DNA of 64,000 bases from contig OX375883.1 in NCBI GenBank assembly GCA_947359465.1, positions 94,376,293-94,440,292 on the forward strand, read 5' to 3'. Source of the DNA: Metellina segmentata (taxonomy: Eukaryota; Arthropoda; Arachnida; Araneae; Tetragnathidae). The translations under genes and the position numbers were made by a program. Below, one piece after another: positions 22,101 through 30,600 of the stretch (within the stretch, counting starts at the first letter, position 1; each line of letters opens with the position of its first letter). The notes beneath the pieces are model-generated. The model made no database searches. It saw only the letters and a program-made list of their open reading frames with translations, and was not told the DNA's origin.

Positions 22101-22976
22101 ACTAAAATCTATTCAATTCAGCAAAGGAAAATGTCTTTCAGCTTCTGAAAAATTATTAAAATTATTTTTTTAAATATCTAATTTGGTACAACATATCACT
22201 GTTCCAGGAAAACAATAATGCAAGTAGAATTCAACAGTTTTTTCAGAAAAGAAAACTAAGAATACAGTTCATGATTAATATTAATGAAACATGTGTGAAA
22301 TTCATGGCAATGAAAAGTGGGTTAATAACAACATGTTACTTTTTGTCTGTTATGTATGGTTACATGTTACTTTTAAATAATGCCACTCATACAGGAATAT
22401 CAAGATAGATCACTCAAATTTTGCTGTTGCATCATTATTATATTGAAAGAGTTATAAAAACATGCTGAGAAAAATTTACAAATGTAAATCTTGAAACATA
22501 CCTACTTGTTTCCTATAAACCTTTTTAGCTATATCTTCATCCCAGTTGTAGAGTAATTTAGCTGCATTTACTTCCTTATTCAATTCGGGAGCAAGCTTCC
22601 CCATCTCAACTTTGATGTTTGCCAGCCTTGCAATGACTTGATTTTGGTGAATAGCCAAGGGAAAAACAATCAAAGTCCTAATACTCAATGTACTCAGCAT
22701 AATGACAGCCCACCATGGAAGGCCAGATGATTGATGGAAGTCAAGTAATGTACTCTGAAGTGTTACAACTGGGGTGGATTCTGACAAAGCAGAATAGAGC
22801 CCAGAAAAAGAGAAATGTCTGTATTGTGTGAAAGTACTTATAGGTGTCTTGCAGGCATGGCACTTGAGATCTGCTTCCTTTGAGTGCAACAGATAATACT
22901 GTTTGGTGGCGGCAAGTGTTGAGATTATTTTATTTTGCCGGAGGCAGATTGAATTTCGCAGATGGAATATTAGCAT
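6975..22976 (-). CDS. COX18: Cytochrome c oxidase assembly insertase COX18 (five coding exons)
   Basis: Oxa1/YidC/Alb3-family insertase of the mitochondrial inner membrane; family members export the C-terminal tail of COX2 during complex IV assembly. Exons: 22976-22506, 16414-16267, 14104-13986, 11582-11472, 7142-6975. The spliced product is 338 residues, close to the animal family length. Residues 1-35 are Arg/Lys-rich and Asp/Glu-poor at the start, like a mitochondrial presequence. Transmembrane segments are predicted near 86-107 (GLPWWAVIMLSTLSIRTLIV), 177-197, 230-247, 265-283 and 284-303 (FYWLCSS...LLQNFLL). The hallmark VIRDNCHPFK lies at 166-175 and LRNL at 194-197. All introns are GT-AG with matching phases (0, 1, 0, 0). 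The first ATG is chosen because an acceptor (…TTTATAG) sits 8 nt upstream, implying an upstream non-coding exon. It is divergent from Dlish. Confidence 0.93.
7341..7412 (+). repeat. 44-bp period direct repeat
   Basis: ACAGCTATGTAATAAAACCC begins at 7341 and again at 7385 inside COX18 intron 4, continuing identically for about 28 bp. No function is apparent. The rest of 7,143-7,980 is featureless intron. Confidence 0.85.
7985..8640 (+). mobile_element. Tc1-like element, internally deleted
   Basis: An open frame at 8128-8520 (130 codons) is the C-terminal third of a Tc1-type DD34E transposase. It contains the last-acid block PWPAQSPDLNPIEHLWDELE and ends in IGARGGPSPY. The catalytic N-terminal half is absent. 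Inverted similarity flanks it: TACTACCCTACAATGATGGA near 8,015 and, on the minus strand, GCTACCCTACAACAATGGA near 8,580. This suggests both terminal regions remain and the middle was lost. It lies in COX18 intron 4. Confidence 0.8.
8645..9735. other. COX18 intron 4 sequence, nothing recognised
   Basis: AT-rich intron between a Tc1-like and a hAT-like element. The open frames here have no recognisable motif and no homologue that I know. Confidence 0.5.
9739..10846 (-). mobile_element. hAT-like element, ~1.1 kb (GGTTCCCA family), copy 1
   Basis: The right end read inward is CAGGGTTCCCATGATCCTTG and the left end is CATGGTTCCCACACC. Both ends carry repeated TTCAAGGACTTTT-type words. A non-coding relative is at 60,141-61,134. 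No clean 8-bp target duplication is seen. Inside are a copy of the dispersed AACGGATTTGAAATCTGC module (10,261-10,345) and a segment at 10,625-10,720 also found at 46,150 and 60,940. Confidence 0.75.
10847..11471. other. COX18 intron 4, nothing recognised
   Basis: AT-rich intron sequence between the hAT-like element and exon 4. No repeat or RNA gene is recognised. Confidence 0.5.
11472..11582 (-). CDS. COX18: COX18 coding exon 4
   Basis: Encodes residues 247-283. The last residues, AAATVNPS, match the AATVPS-type membrane motif of the family. Acceptor TTGTTTTTACAG, donor TCA|GTAAGT, phase 0 at both ends. Confidence 0.9.
11750..11890 (+). repeat. Dispersed repeat related to 34.3 kb
   Basis: Shares an ordered set of words with 34,283-34,510: GGCAGATG or GCAGATG, CTTAGGGGAG, AAAGGGATRCCATA and GGTTGATTT or AGTTGATTT. 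Terminal structure is not seen. Lies in COX18 intron 3. Confidence 0.5.
12585..13745 (+). repeat. ~65-70-bp tandem repeat, interrupted by a hAT element
   Basis: The words CAGTTGTA or TTAGTTGTACCTTGAAA and AAGAAAGAATT recur near 12,590, 12,643, 13,650 and 13,708, with a unit of roughly 52-65 bp once the inserted element is removed. Three to four degenerate units remain. Confidence 0.7.
12653..13647. mobile_element. hAT-type non-autonomous element, 995 bp
   Basis: Terminal inverted repeats TAGGGATTGTAATCC and, inverted, TAGGGATTGCAATCC. The perfect 8-bp target duplication GTTGTACC lies at 12,645-12,652 and 13,648-13,655. A GGGGGATAACGTAGTTATCCCCC palindrome lies inside near 13,085. No transposase is visible. 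In COX18 intron 3. Confidence 0.92.
13986..14104 (-). CDS. COX18: COX18 coding exon 3
   Basis: Encodes residues 207-246 with the conserved LLWFPDLTCPDPFVIPI block (family: LWFxDLTxPD) and third membrane segment. Acceptor CTTTCATTTCAG, donor GAA|GTATGT, phase 0. Confidence 0.93.
14280..14500. repeat. Imperfect inverted repeat with TGACGTCA-like cores
   Basis: AAAACGCTAGTTTTCCTACG…GTGACGTCAC on the left is mirrored by GTCACGTAGCGTTTTGAGG on the right. It may be a small inverted-repeat element. Its ends are not defined. Confidence 0.35.
14800..15594 (-). mobile_element. Helitron-like element with 5' end at 15,594
   Basis: The minus strand begins TCTACTATTATAAAAGGAAG, the 5' end shared with copies at 17,369, 48,466, 52,335 and 58,223. 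It then shares CCATAGATT or TCTATGGCACTTA-type sequence with those copies. It carries the AACGGATTTGAAATCTGC-type module at 15,168-15,235. Toward 14,860-14,930 are GATTGCTAAGCATTCC and GGTTTGCTTCACAAACC modules like the 3' palindromes of the Helitron at 1-158. The exact 3' terminus is uncertain. Confidence 0.65.
15742..16252. mobile_element. TTAA-flanked inverted-repeat element, 511 bp
   Basis: The ~60-bp inverted termini share TCAAGTTTAATTGACCGATT (left near 15,758; right, inverted, near 16,215-16,238). TTAA flanks both sides (15,738-15,741 and 16,253-16,256), as in piggyBac-type insertions. The dispersed module sits inside at 15,899-15,990. The right end lies 14 nt from the COX18 exon 2 donor. 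Confidence 0.85.
16267..16414 (-). CDS. COX18: COX18 coding exon 2
   Basis: Encodes residues 158-206 plus the first base of codon 207, including the family hallmark RDNCHPFK and the second membrane segment. Acceptor TTTGTTTCAG, donor TCAG|GTATAA (phase 1). The donor lies only 14 nt from a TTAA-flanked transposon. Confidence 0.93.
17036..18842. mobile_element. Composite inverted-repeat element (CAGGGTGGC family), 1.8 kb
   Basis: Begins CAGGGTGGC and ends GCCACCCTG, flanked by TAATA on both sides (17,031-17,035 and 18,843-18,847). Subterminal TTCCCTGAG words are repeated at both ends. No transposase is present. A Helitron-type 5' end at 17,369 and three tandem-like module copies fill the centre. 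In COX18 intron 1. Confidence 0.8.
17369..18360 (+). mobile_element. Helitron-like sequence with triplicated module
   Basis: Starts TCTGTACTATTATAAAAGGA and GTCCTGACGAATCAATAGCA as in the other Helitron-like 5' ends. The module AACGGATTTGAAATCTGC with GAAAATTT and GATCGATACCT follows at 17,706-17,800, 17,985-18,080 and 18,250-18,345, about 270 bp apart. The 3' terminus is not identified. Confidence 0.6.
18900..21010 (+). mobile_element. Unclassified DNA transposon with broken ORF
   Basis: Plus-strand coding pieces run from about 19,450 to 20,817. First is a basic N-terminal part (frames interrupted near 19,530 and 19,670), then 19,668-19,976 with a lysine-rich end. Next come 20,116-20,490 and 20,450-20,818, which overlap in different frames across an A-rich tract. 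The last piece has PFWIVTPKVSERGTCLCVIH, a Cys-x-Cys-x2-His pattern that I associate with recurrent arthropod transposon proteins of uncertain superfamily. Three GTCAyTCCCCTGTC-like motifs lie at 20,949-21,000 and an inverted pair at 18,970-19,005. Exact ends are unknown. It lies in COX18 intron 1. Confidence 0.6.
18970..19005. repeat. Inverted motif pair (14-bp arms, hairpin)
   Basis: GTCATTCCCTTGTC and its near-perfect reverse complement GACAGGGGAATGAC are separated by 8 nt. The same word occurs singly at 16,810-16,823 and in variants at 16,617, 17,003, 20,949, 20,968 and 20,989. Confidence 0.85.
21010..22505. other. COX18 intron 1, nothing recognised
   Basis: AT-rich intron sequence without a recognisable repeat, RNA gene or coding segment. 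Confidence 0.5.
22506..22976 (-). CDS. COX18: COX18 coding exon 1
   Basis: Encodes residues 1-157: presequence-like start, linker and first membrane segment. The exon itself probably begins at 22,984 after an acceptor, so the 5' UTR is split. The donor is CAA|GTAGGT in phase 0. A rival donor 4 nt downstream (GTATGT) would run into a stop in exon 2. Confidence 0.9.
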
Positions 22977-22984
22977 TGTAGAAC

Positions 22985-24592
22985 CTATAAAGGAAACCAA
23001 AATATGTGATTAGTGATCTGGCTTGTACTTTTCAGGAAAAGATAGATACTTATCGAACTTAAGTTCAGATTGTCGATATGCTATACAAGTGCTAAGGCTT
23101 AAAATAGATTCCAAACCCGAACAGGAAATGACAGAGAAGCTTGTTGAACTGAGGGCTGAAGTGCTGTCCACTAGGAATTTGGTATTTTCTAATTAATGTC
23201 ACACTGGGGCGACACAATGGCTATTGGTGATGGTCTGGGATCAGCCCTGACGGGAAAGATCTGAGGACAACACCGTATACTTTTGAACCACGGTCAAATG
23301 CCGAGGTCATACCTGAGCTGGACCCCACTCTCCAAACTTCCCCATCACGCCAAGGTCGACATTTGAGACCACGACAGATTTAACATGCACCAGCCCCCTT
23401 TGTACACGACGCTCTTTGGTTGGATTCGAACTCGCAACTCTCCGATTGCGAGTCCGTTACTCTTCCAAACGGGCTACCACGGCCTGGGAGTATGCAGAGA
23501 CCCAAAATAAAAATATAAACCAATAATTTTATAAAAAAAATTACACAATTTTTAAAGAAATGAAATATACGTATTTCTAAAAATTATAAAGCGAAATTTT
23601 ACAAATGAATTTCGAACAATTTTTTCCGGGTCGTTATGCTACAGGAAATAAAAGTAGGAACTGTATTTTTAATAAAAAGTAGATTTTCAAACACACCGTT
23701 TCGTTGCTTTGGTAATTCGCAGGAGAAATTTCGGTGACTTTTTTCACCTGTCGATGATAATTTATTTCATGTGTACTATTTGAAGTTCTTATCGTATCGT
23801 ATAGTATAACAGAACAGAGGTGCTGCTTTTTGGATTTGTATCAATCGAAATAAATATAAACAAAACAAATCAAAACTTCGGAACACGCAGCTTGTAGTCA
23901 AAATACTAAATATACTATTGGCTTTTGTGGGCTTGGAAAACTGTTAAGGACGTGTTACGTTTTAACTCCGTTTGAAAAGTGTTTTAAAAAGATTTAAAGG
24001 AAAGTTTAAGGAACTAGAATTACTGTTTGGATTTTTAAACAGAAAATATTTGCATTATTATGTTTCAGACTTTTGTTCAACTAATGCAGACAACTTTCTT
24101 CCAAGGTTAGCGTTTGGTATTGACGTATAATTTTATTCAGTTTTTCTTTTGAACAGAAGAAACACACCAAGAATATTTTTTGGCATTCAAATCTACAAGT
24201 TGAATAAAAATTTTTTGGAAGGAAAGAAAAACAAAAATTTAACCCCTACGTCACTTAACTTGTCCGTCAACAAGTTTTTACCTGTTGATACAGTTTTAAC
24301 TTTACCTGTACCTGTAAATTAGTTTGCTTGTTTTTGGTTGGTGATAAACTTGCTTTTTAAGTTTATGCCTATAGGCAATTACGGACGTGAAATGTGTATT
24401 TATGTTTCAAGAGCAGCAATTGTTGATTCGAAAATTCCTCGAAATGCATTAAAAGTCAAGTGTTTGTTGGAACATTTTACATTTCTAGTTAATAGACTGA
24501 AATTTCAACAGCAATTGATTTGAAACAGTCACTTCAATTATGGGAATTTAACATAACCAGATATATTTTTTATTTTCTTAACTTGTCTTGAA
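22985..24592. promoter_or_regulatory. Divergent COX18/Dlish interval
   Basis: The start codons of COX18 (minus) and Dlish (plus) are 1.6 kb apart, so both 5' UTRs and promoters should fall here, probably right of the SINE at 23.2-23.5 kb. TACGTCAC near 24,247 resembles a CRE half. CAG|GTAAAAAC on the minus strand near 24,275 could be the donor of the COX18 non-coding exon. No TATA box or initiator can be assigned by eye. Confidence 0.45.
23210..23490 (-). repeat. tRNA-derived SINE
   Basis: The minus-strand head reads GGCCGTGGTAGCCCGTTTGG and later GAGTTCGAATCCAACC, good A- and B-box matches with tRNA-like spacing. The body shares CACCTGAGCTGGACCCCACT (plus-strand view) with the SINE at 6.5 kb. 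It is probably in the COX18 5' UTR intron. Confidence 0.8.
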
Positions 24593-24641
24593 ATGGCGTT
24601 TCTATGTCCAGTGAGAATACGACGGGGTAAAAGAAAGAAAG
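24593..24641 (+). CDS. Dlish: Dlish coding exon 1
   Basis: Sixteen codons plus one base. The donor AAAG|GTTTGA is weak in consensus but gives the phase needed by exon 2 and ends the conserved basic head. Too short for an ORF scan. Confidence 0.85.
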
Positions 24642-27600
24642 GTTTGATATTTGTTTATATTAATAATTTATTAATAACTATATTGATGTACGTCATGGTT
24701 TATTTTCATCGGTATTAATTGATTTCAAGTATGTTGATGATTGCCACTTGTGACAGTTTGAAAATTTGATTTCATGCACAGTTTCGGTGTAAAACATTGG
24801 TTGTGTAAAGACACTTTGTTTTTAACATAACTACACTTATTGAAATAAAAAGTTATTGAAATTGATAAAAATTTTTTTTATTATAGATATCGTTAGGTGC
24901 TAACGTGGGTTTGAAAATTTTCAGGTGACTCAGTAATTGATTTTGATTCCATTGCATTGAAAAATATTTTTTTATTAACTAACCTGATCTCAAATTTTAC
25001 TATTGATTTGTTAAGTTTTGTGAAACATCTACTTAATGTTGTGTTGGGTTTGTAATGACCAGGTTTTTTGATTACATGCCATGTTTGTTTTAACTTTTCA
25101 CCACTGTTTTAGGTAAAATAAATATTGTGTTTGTAAGTCTTTTTTTATAGAACAGCCTAAACAGGTGTTATTTACTTTGTTGTAAACAAATTCAGTTAAT
25201 TTGTTATCAGGTTTGATTCCTCCCAGGTGTATTTCTCTTGTGTCAGTAACTTTCCTTGTGTGTTCGTTTGCCCCTTACGTCACATTATCTGTGTTGTGTT
25301 TGACACTGCATGACCAAATATGACTCTTGCCCCATAAAAGCCAACCAATTAATCAGCTCGTTTATGAGATATCAAATTGTATCAACACTGCATAGTTTGC
25401 TTTTGACATTTTCAAAATGCCTGAGACTGGTGCGCATTTCTCATTGTGATCTAACAAGCCTATGACTAAAATTAAGTCGGCCTGTCTTGCTATGCAAGGT
25501 GTACTAATGTTAATCATTAGATTGTTTGAGAGATGCACAGTAGCTTTTCAGTTCAAGTCAAATTTAATTATTGTCAGTTAGGACTGCATTTTTTGGTGTG
25601 ATTGTCAAAAATGTCGCTATAAATACAATTTTTATAATTTCAGTTAATTTTTGACTTCATACGTTTAAACATGTCAAACATGAGATATTGTCACCAGTTT
25701 TTTGGTAGAATGGAATTATTGAACATTAATGCCTATTAGCTTACTAAGCATTGATGTTTACTAATTCCAAGGTAGAGATGTAGAATATGCTACGTTTGTT
25801 GCCAAATCGATTTTTTTTTTTGCTATATGGAATAGCAGCGCAGTGGATGCACATCCAGCATGAAGGATCATCGAAGTTAGGCATCTCCGGATGCGGTCAT
25901 TACTTGGGAGGGTGACCGAACTTGTACGTAAAACGCTGTGGTACGGAGGAAAATGCTGGCCCCCACATGAGAGAGGGTGACCGAACGTGTTGTTTCCGCA
26001 GACAGGTTGCGCCATCTAAGCTTTGACTAGCTGACTTTCATTTTTTGCTTATCCAGCCAATTTCTTTCATTAAAAAAAAATTTACTCAGTAAAATTATGC
26101 AAAGTAATTTTGATACACAGTATGATGGTAAGGTGAGCTGCTTTGCATCAGGTGCTTTGTAAGTGATTTGCCCAATCCTAACACACACAGTGAACCTTTG
26201 CATAAATGGAATTGAAAAGGAGGAATTTTTTTGTCGGTCCTTTTTTGGGATCCTGATAATCCACCAGATATTTTTTGATGCAACAAAATTCAATTCAGCT
26301 TTGTTCTACCATCCATTAGTGAGTAGGAATTTCATCGCAGAATTCTAGCAATTTACTGAGCATTGTGTGGGCAACTCAATGGGGATATTCCTGGTCAAAG
26401 ATCAAGATATTGAATTGAAAATAAGGAATTTTTTGAAACTATTGTATCAGGAGGAATTTGTTTGTAGATAAGTTCCAGCGTATAATGCAAGACCCCTGCC
26501 TGCAGGTGAGACGCAATTGCTGTTGGCTTCCATGCATATAAACCACTGTACCTGGTGCCCACCCGCCTCTCAATTTGGTTCCTCTGCATAGTACATTTTG
26601 AGAATTTCCTACACAAAGGCCATCCAGTGTTTTTAATTACCTTTAATGGAGACTAAAACATTTTGCTACAGTCGCCACACTTTCTGAAAAACATTAGTTT
26701 ATAATAGGGGTGCACAACCTTTTTGGGAGAAGGGCCATTCACATAATTGATTGAGACATGGGGGGGCTGCAAATGAAGTTACAGCACAGACACGATGAGA
26801 GTGTTACTACCCAATTATGTACAGCTGTTATTACACTTAATATGTAATGTGTAATAAAAAAATAACTTTTTTTTAAGATTAAACTTACAAATGTTTTCTC
26901 AAAAAATCTAGGAGCTTGTTACAGAGCTAAATGAATGATATTGTGAATAGTTTAAAAAAAGAAGTTAACAAACATTTGTATCAATCATTTAGAATTACTT
27001 TTAAGAATGTGTCTCAAGAACGTCATATGTACCTCAGCAAATTATTTTAAGTTATAAATTTAATAACAGTAATAGTACAATGAGCATATTAAGATGAGTA
27101 TCAGAAATTTTAATGATATCAGTAAAATTAGAAGGAAAAAAAATTACAGCATCAAATATATTTAATATTAAAATTTCTAAAGCATGAACAATAATTATGT
27201 TACAGCTTGCTAATGGGATGGCTGATACTGAGTTTGACTAACTAATTTAGGTATGTTAGGTTCAATACTGCAAGTAGAAACTCTTATTCTAAATGCTTGC
27301 CAGTCAATTTGCTTTTTAACTTAAATCCTCTTGGAAGTTTATAGTCAAAATTAGTTTGTGGGCCGCAAATTGACGATTCGAGGGCCGCAGGTTGTTCACC
27401 TCTAGTTTATAAGGTGGAACCTCTTATTTTTCGGAGTTTTTTTTACTAAGGGCCGTAAAATTTAAAAAAAAAGAAAGAAAGATAAAGGTCTGGACGCACA
27501 TGTATGTAATATGTGAGTATTCTACAAAATATGTGAACGTTTGTAAGTGGCCACTGAATGAAACAAATTCACTGGCCATTTCTTAATTTTTATCTTTCGT

Positions 27601-30600
27601 TGTAACGTAGCATATACTACATACCACCCTAATTGGTTAATTCCAATAGTACTAAGCTAAGCCTAGTAATTAATAACTTTCAAAACCAAAATTTTATTAT
27701 ACTGTTATTTATAGACAAGCTATTAGATTTTAGGTTAAAAAATAAAAATTGTATGTAGTTTGATAATCCAGTCAAGCTTGCATATAGCGAAGTCGTACAA
27801 AATACTGAAAATTATTTGTTCTATCTGATATAATAAAATGGACTTGCCCGTATGTTCTGAAGCAAAAGAATTTTCACATGTAGGCTAAAACTTTATTTGA
27901 TAAGAGGGAAAAAGTTTGTAACTTTCTTTTCAACAGTTGAATTTACGATGCAGTTGCATAATTCTTTTTCTAATGCACTAAAATTATCAAGACAGTCAAT
28001 GTTATGCGGTTGGAAGAACACATACAAATTTTGAAGACTGTCCATGGCAGATTTTGATGTCACTAATTGTCTATTACTTCAATGTCTTCCTCTTCAGAAT
28101 CATCAGAAGTATTTTGTAACACTGCTGCTATGATGTCATCGTCTGTTTGTGGTGCTTTAATTTTTACGTTGCAATAGCTATCAACATAATCAGCAAAAGT
28201 AACACCATCCAAAATTCTTTTTTTATGTAAATTTTTCCACAGGGAATTTTTTTCAGGCTCAGATATGAAATCTGAGTCCCCAAGTTCTCCTAAAAATCCT
28301 GCATGTTTCCAGCAATTTTGGATGGTTTTATATTGAACCCAACACCAGGCATCTAAAATTTGGCAAGCAATTTTAATGTCCACAATAAAATGCAGATCAG
28401 TTTCTAGATTCAAAAGTACATGTTGAATAATCTGAGATCTGTAATTCACTTTCTCTCACACATTTTATTATGCCCATATCTAAAGGCTGCAGTTTTGATG
28501 TAACATTTAGTAGAAAGCGACACACTGTAATTTTTCTAAAATTTGATATTCATAGTATGAATAGTGCAGTTATGAAGCAAAATGTGTCTACCCTTTTATT
28601 ATATTTCGTCATCAAATCCTTTCAGCCATTCTTCACAAATTACATAAGTCATCCAGGCCTTTTTCCATTTTGCAGCAAAGAAGTGCCGTTAGCCTGGCTT
28701 TGTATGTTTCCCCCTTTACAAGGCTCTCCTTTCAATGCAAATGTTTTTTCAGGCAAAAGTTGGTAAAACAGACCAGTTTCGTCAGCATTAAAAACTTCTG
28801 ATGGTTTAAACGGTTCAGTTAATCTTTGCTTATTTTTCAACCAGTCCTGTACAGTACCATTGTGGACTTAGCACTTTCTCTACTCACTTTTTTAAAAACA
28901 ATCCCATGTCGATTCTTAAACTGCTGTAGCCATCCATTCTCTGGAACAAAATTTACAAAATGAAGGTCTTTTTCTTTAAAATGGTTGATTTTAGTTTCAA
29001 GAGATAAATACTTTCTCTTTTCACCAGACATTATAAAAACCCTTACTAAACCTTCCCAAAGAACCAATCTGCTTGCTATGTACTCTGCCACTTGTAACAA
29101 CACAAAATCACAACTGTCGCCCTATATCGGACTTGCAACTCAAGGTTAAAACACGTGACCCTAGCAACCAATAAACAACCAACAAGCAAAACCTCTGCTC
29201 CCATGTTTCTCGGAAATTTTCCTCCTTGACCTATTTTATCTCTCGTTTTTGTTGTCCACAATTGGAAAAAAGATGGTTTTTGGTTCCTTGCCAAAACCCA
29301 AAACTTTGCAGTATATGATATTCACGCTCCAATATTTTTGCTATGTGCTATCTTTTTAACACTATTTAATATTGCAGTTCCAAACAGAAAAAAGTCATAA
29401 AAGCTGATATTTCGCTGTATCCGAGCTCGCAATAAGTGGCCTCGACTGTATTATCTATCTTCTAAACAGATTTACAATACGACAATGCATTTCTCATCCT
29501 TTAAAGAAGGCAAAGAACCTTTAAAGAAGGTAGTGTAGGTGTAAATGTAAATGAGAAAGGAACATGATAGATTAAAATTTCAGCCCACAACTGTCCTTTA
29601 CTGCAAGGTTATAGAACCCAGAAAGGTAAATGCAAGGTTGAGTTTGTTAACATAATCCAGACTTGCAATACTGAGGTGATCTTCATTTCCTAATATTTAA
29701 ATTGAAAATGTCACAAAGTGTAATAACAGTTGAATGACAGAAAAACATAAAGTTTTACCAGATTATTTGAAAATGTGAAGATAGAGAAAATAATTTAAGC
29801 ACTAGAAGAGCTGAAAGCATGGTATAAAAGTTTTACTATTTCAATCAGTCAGGAAAATAAATTGTCTTCTGATGTCCAGCTGTCAATCATGGCTTTGAAA
29901 TTATAATAAAATCCCAATTATCGGCGCTCACTTTGAAGTTTTTTCAACAACATTTTTGTACAATCTCAAATATAAAAAAAAATAGGTGTTTTAACACAAA
30001 CACAGTTAACTGATTTTTTTTGTGAATAAGTAAATAAACAAACTTTTAAGTACATAAATATACTGTTTTTAATTCATAATTGTATGCATAGGCACTTTAC
30101 TATTTATAAAAATTGTTCAAAAACATTTTTGTTCTGATTTATGCCTTTTTTTAGCCAATTTGTGGATTATCCATGGATAATCGAGAGTTTACTGTATATG
30201 AACACAAAATTTGTTTTAAGAGGCACATACTAAGTTGTTATAGTTTCTAATCAACTTAGATGGAAATTGGGTAGGTTTGTGACGGAGTAAGTCTAAATGA
30301 ACTGTTTCAATAAAGCTACACAAGTGAGATTTTTATCGATGGACTGGTATTTTTTTTTATGAATCTCGTTTATGATTTTTGATTTTGTTAGAATTTTTAA
30401 CTAAAAAAATTATTTCTTTGGATTTAAGTTAGGTTTCAGTACTATCATTATTGGAAAAAAGAGCAATAGCTTATTTTTATGAATATTTTCACTTGCAAAT
30501 TACATGATGGAAATTACAACCAAATAATTTATTATTCTTCCTTCTAATAATTTGTTCTGCAAATACAAAACAATAGCCCAAAACAAAAGAAAGTATTTTA

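Noticed and set aside
22477..22505. COX18 donor GTATGT 4 nt downstream of the chosen GTAGGT
   Set aside because: It would put exon 2 in a frame that meets a stop within six codons.
24338..24523. 61-codon frame just upstream of Dlish exon 1
   Set aside because: It lies in the expected promoter/5' UTR, has no recognisable content and is not in frame with Dlish.
25860..25965. Functional 5S rRNA gene
   Set aside because: Only the central control region is close to 5S; the ends are diverged and no terminator T-run follows at the right place.
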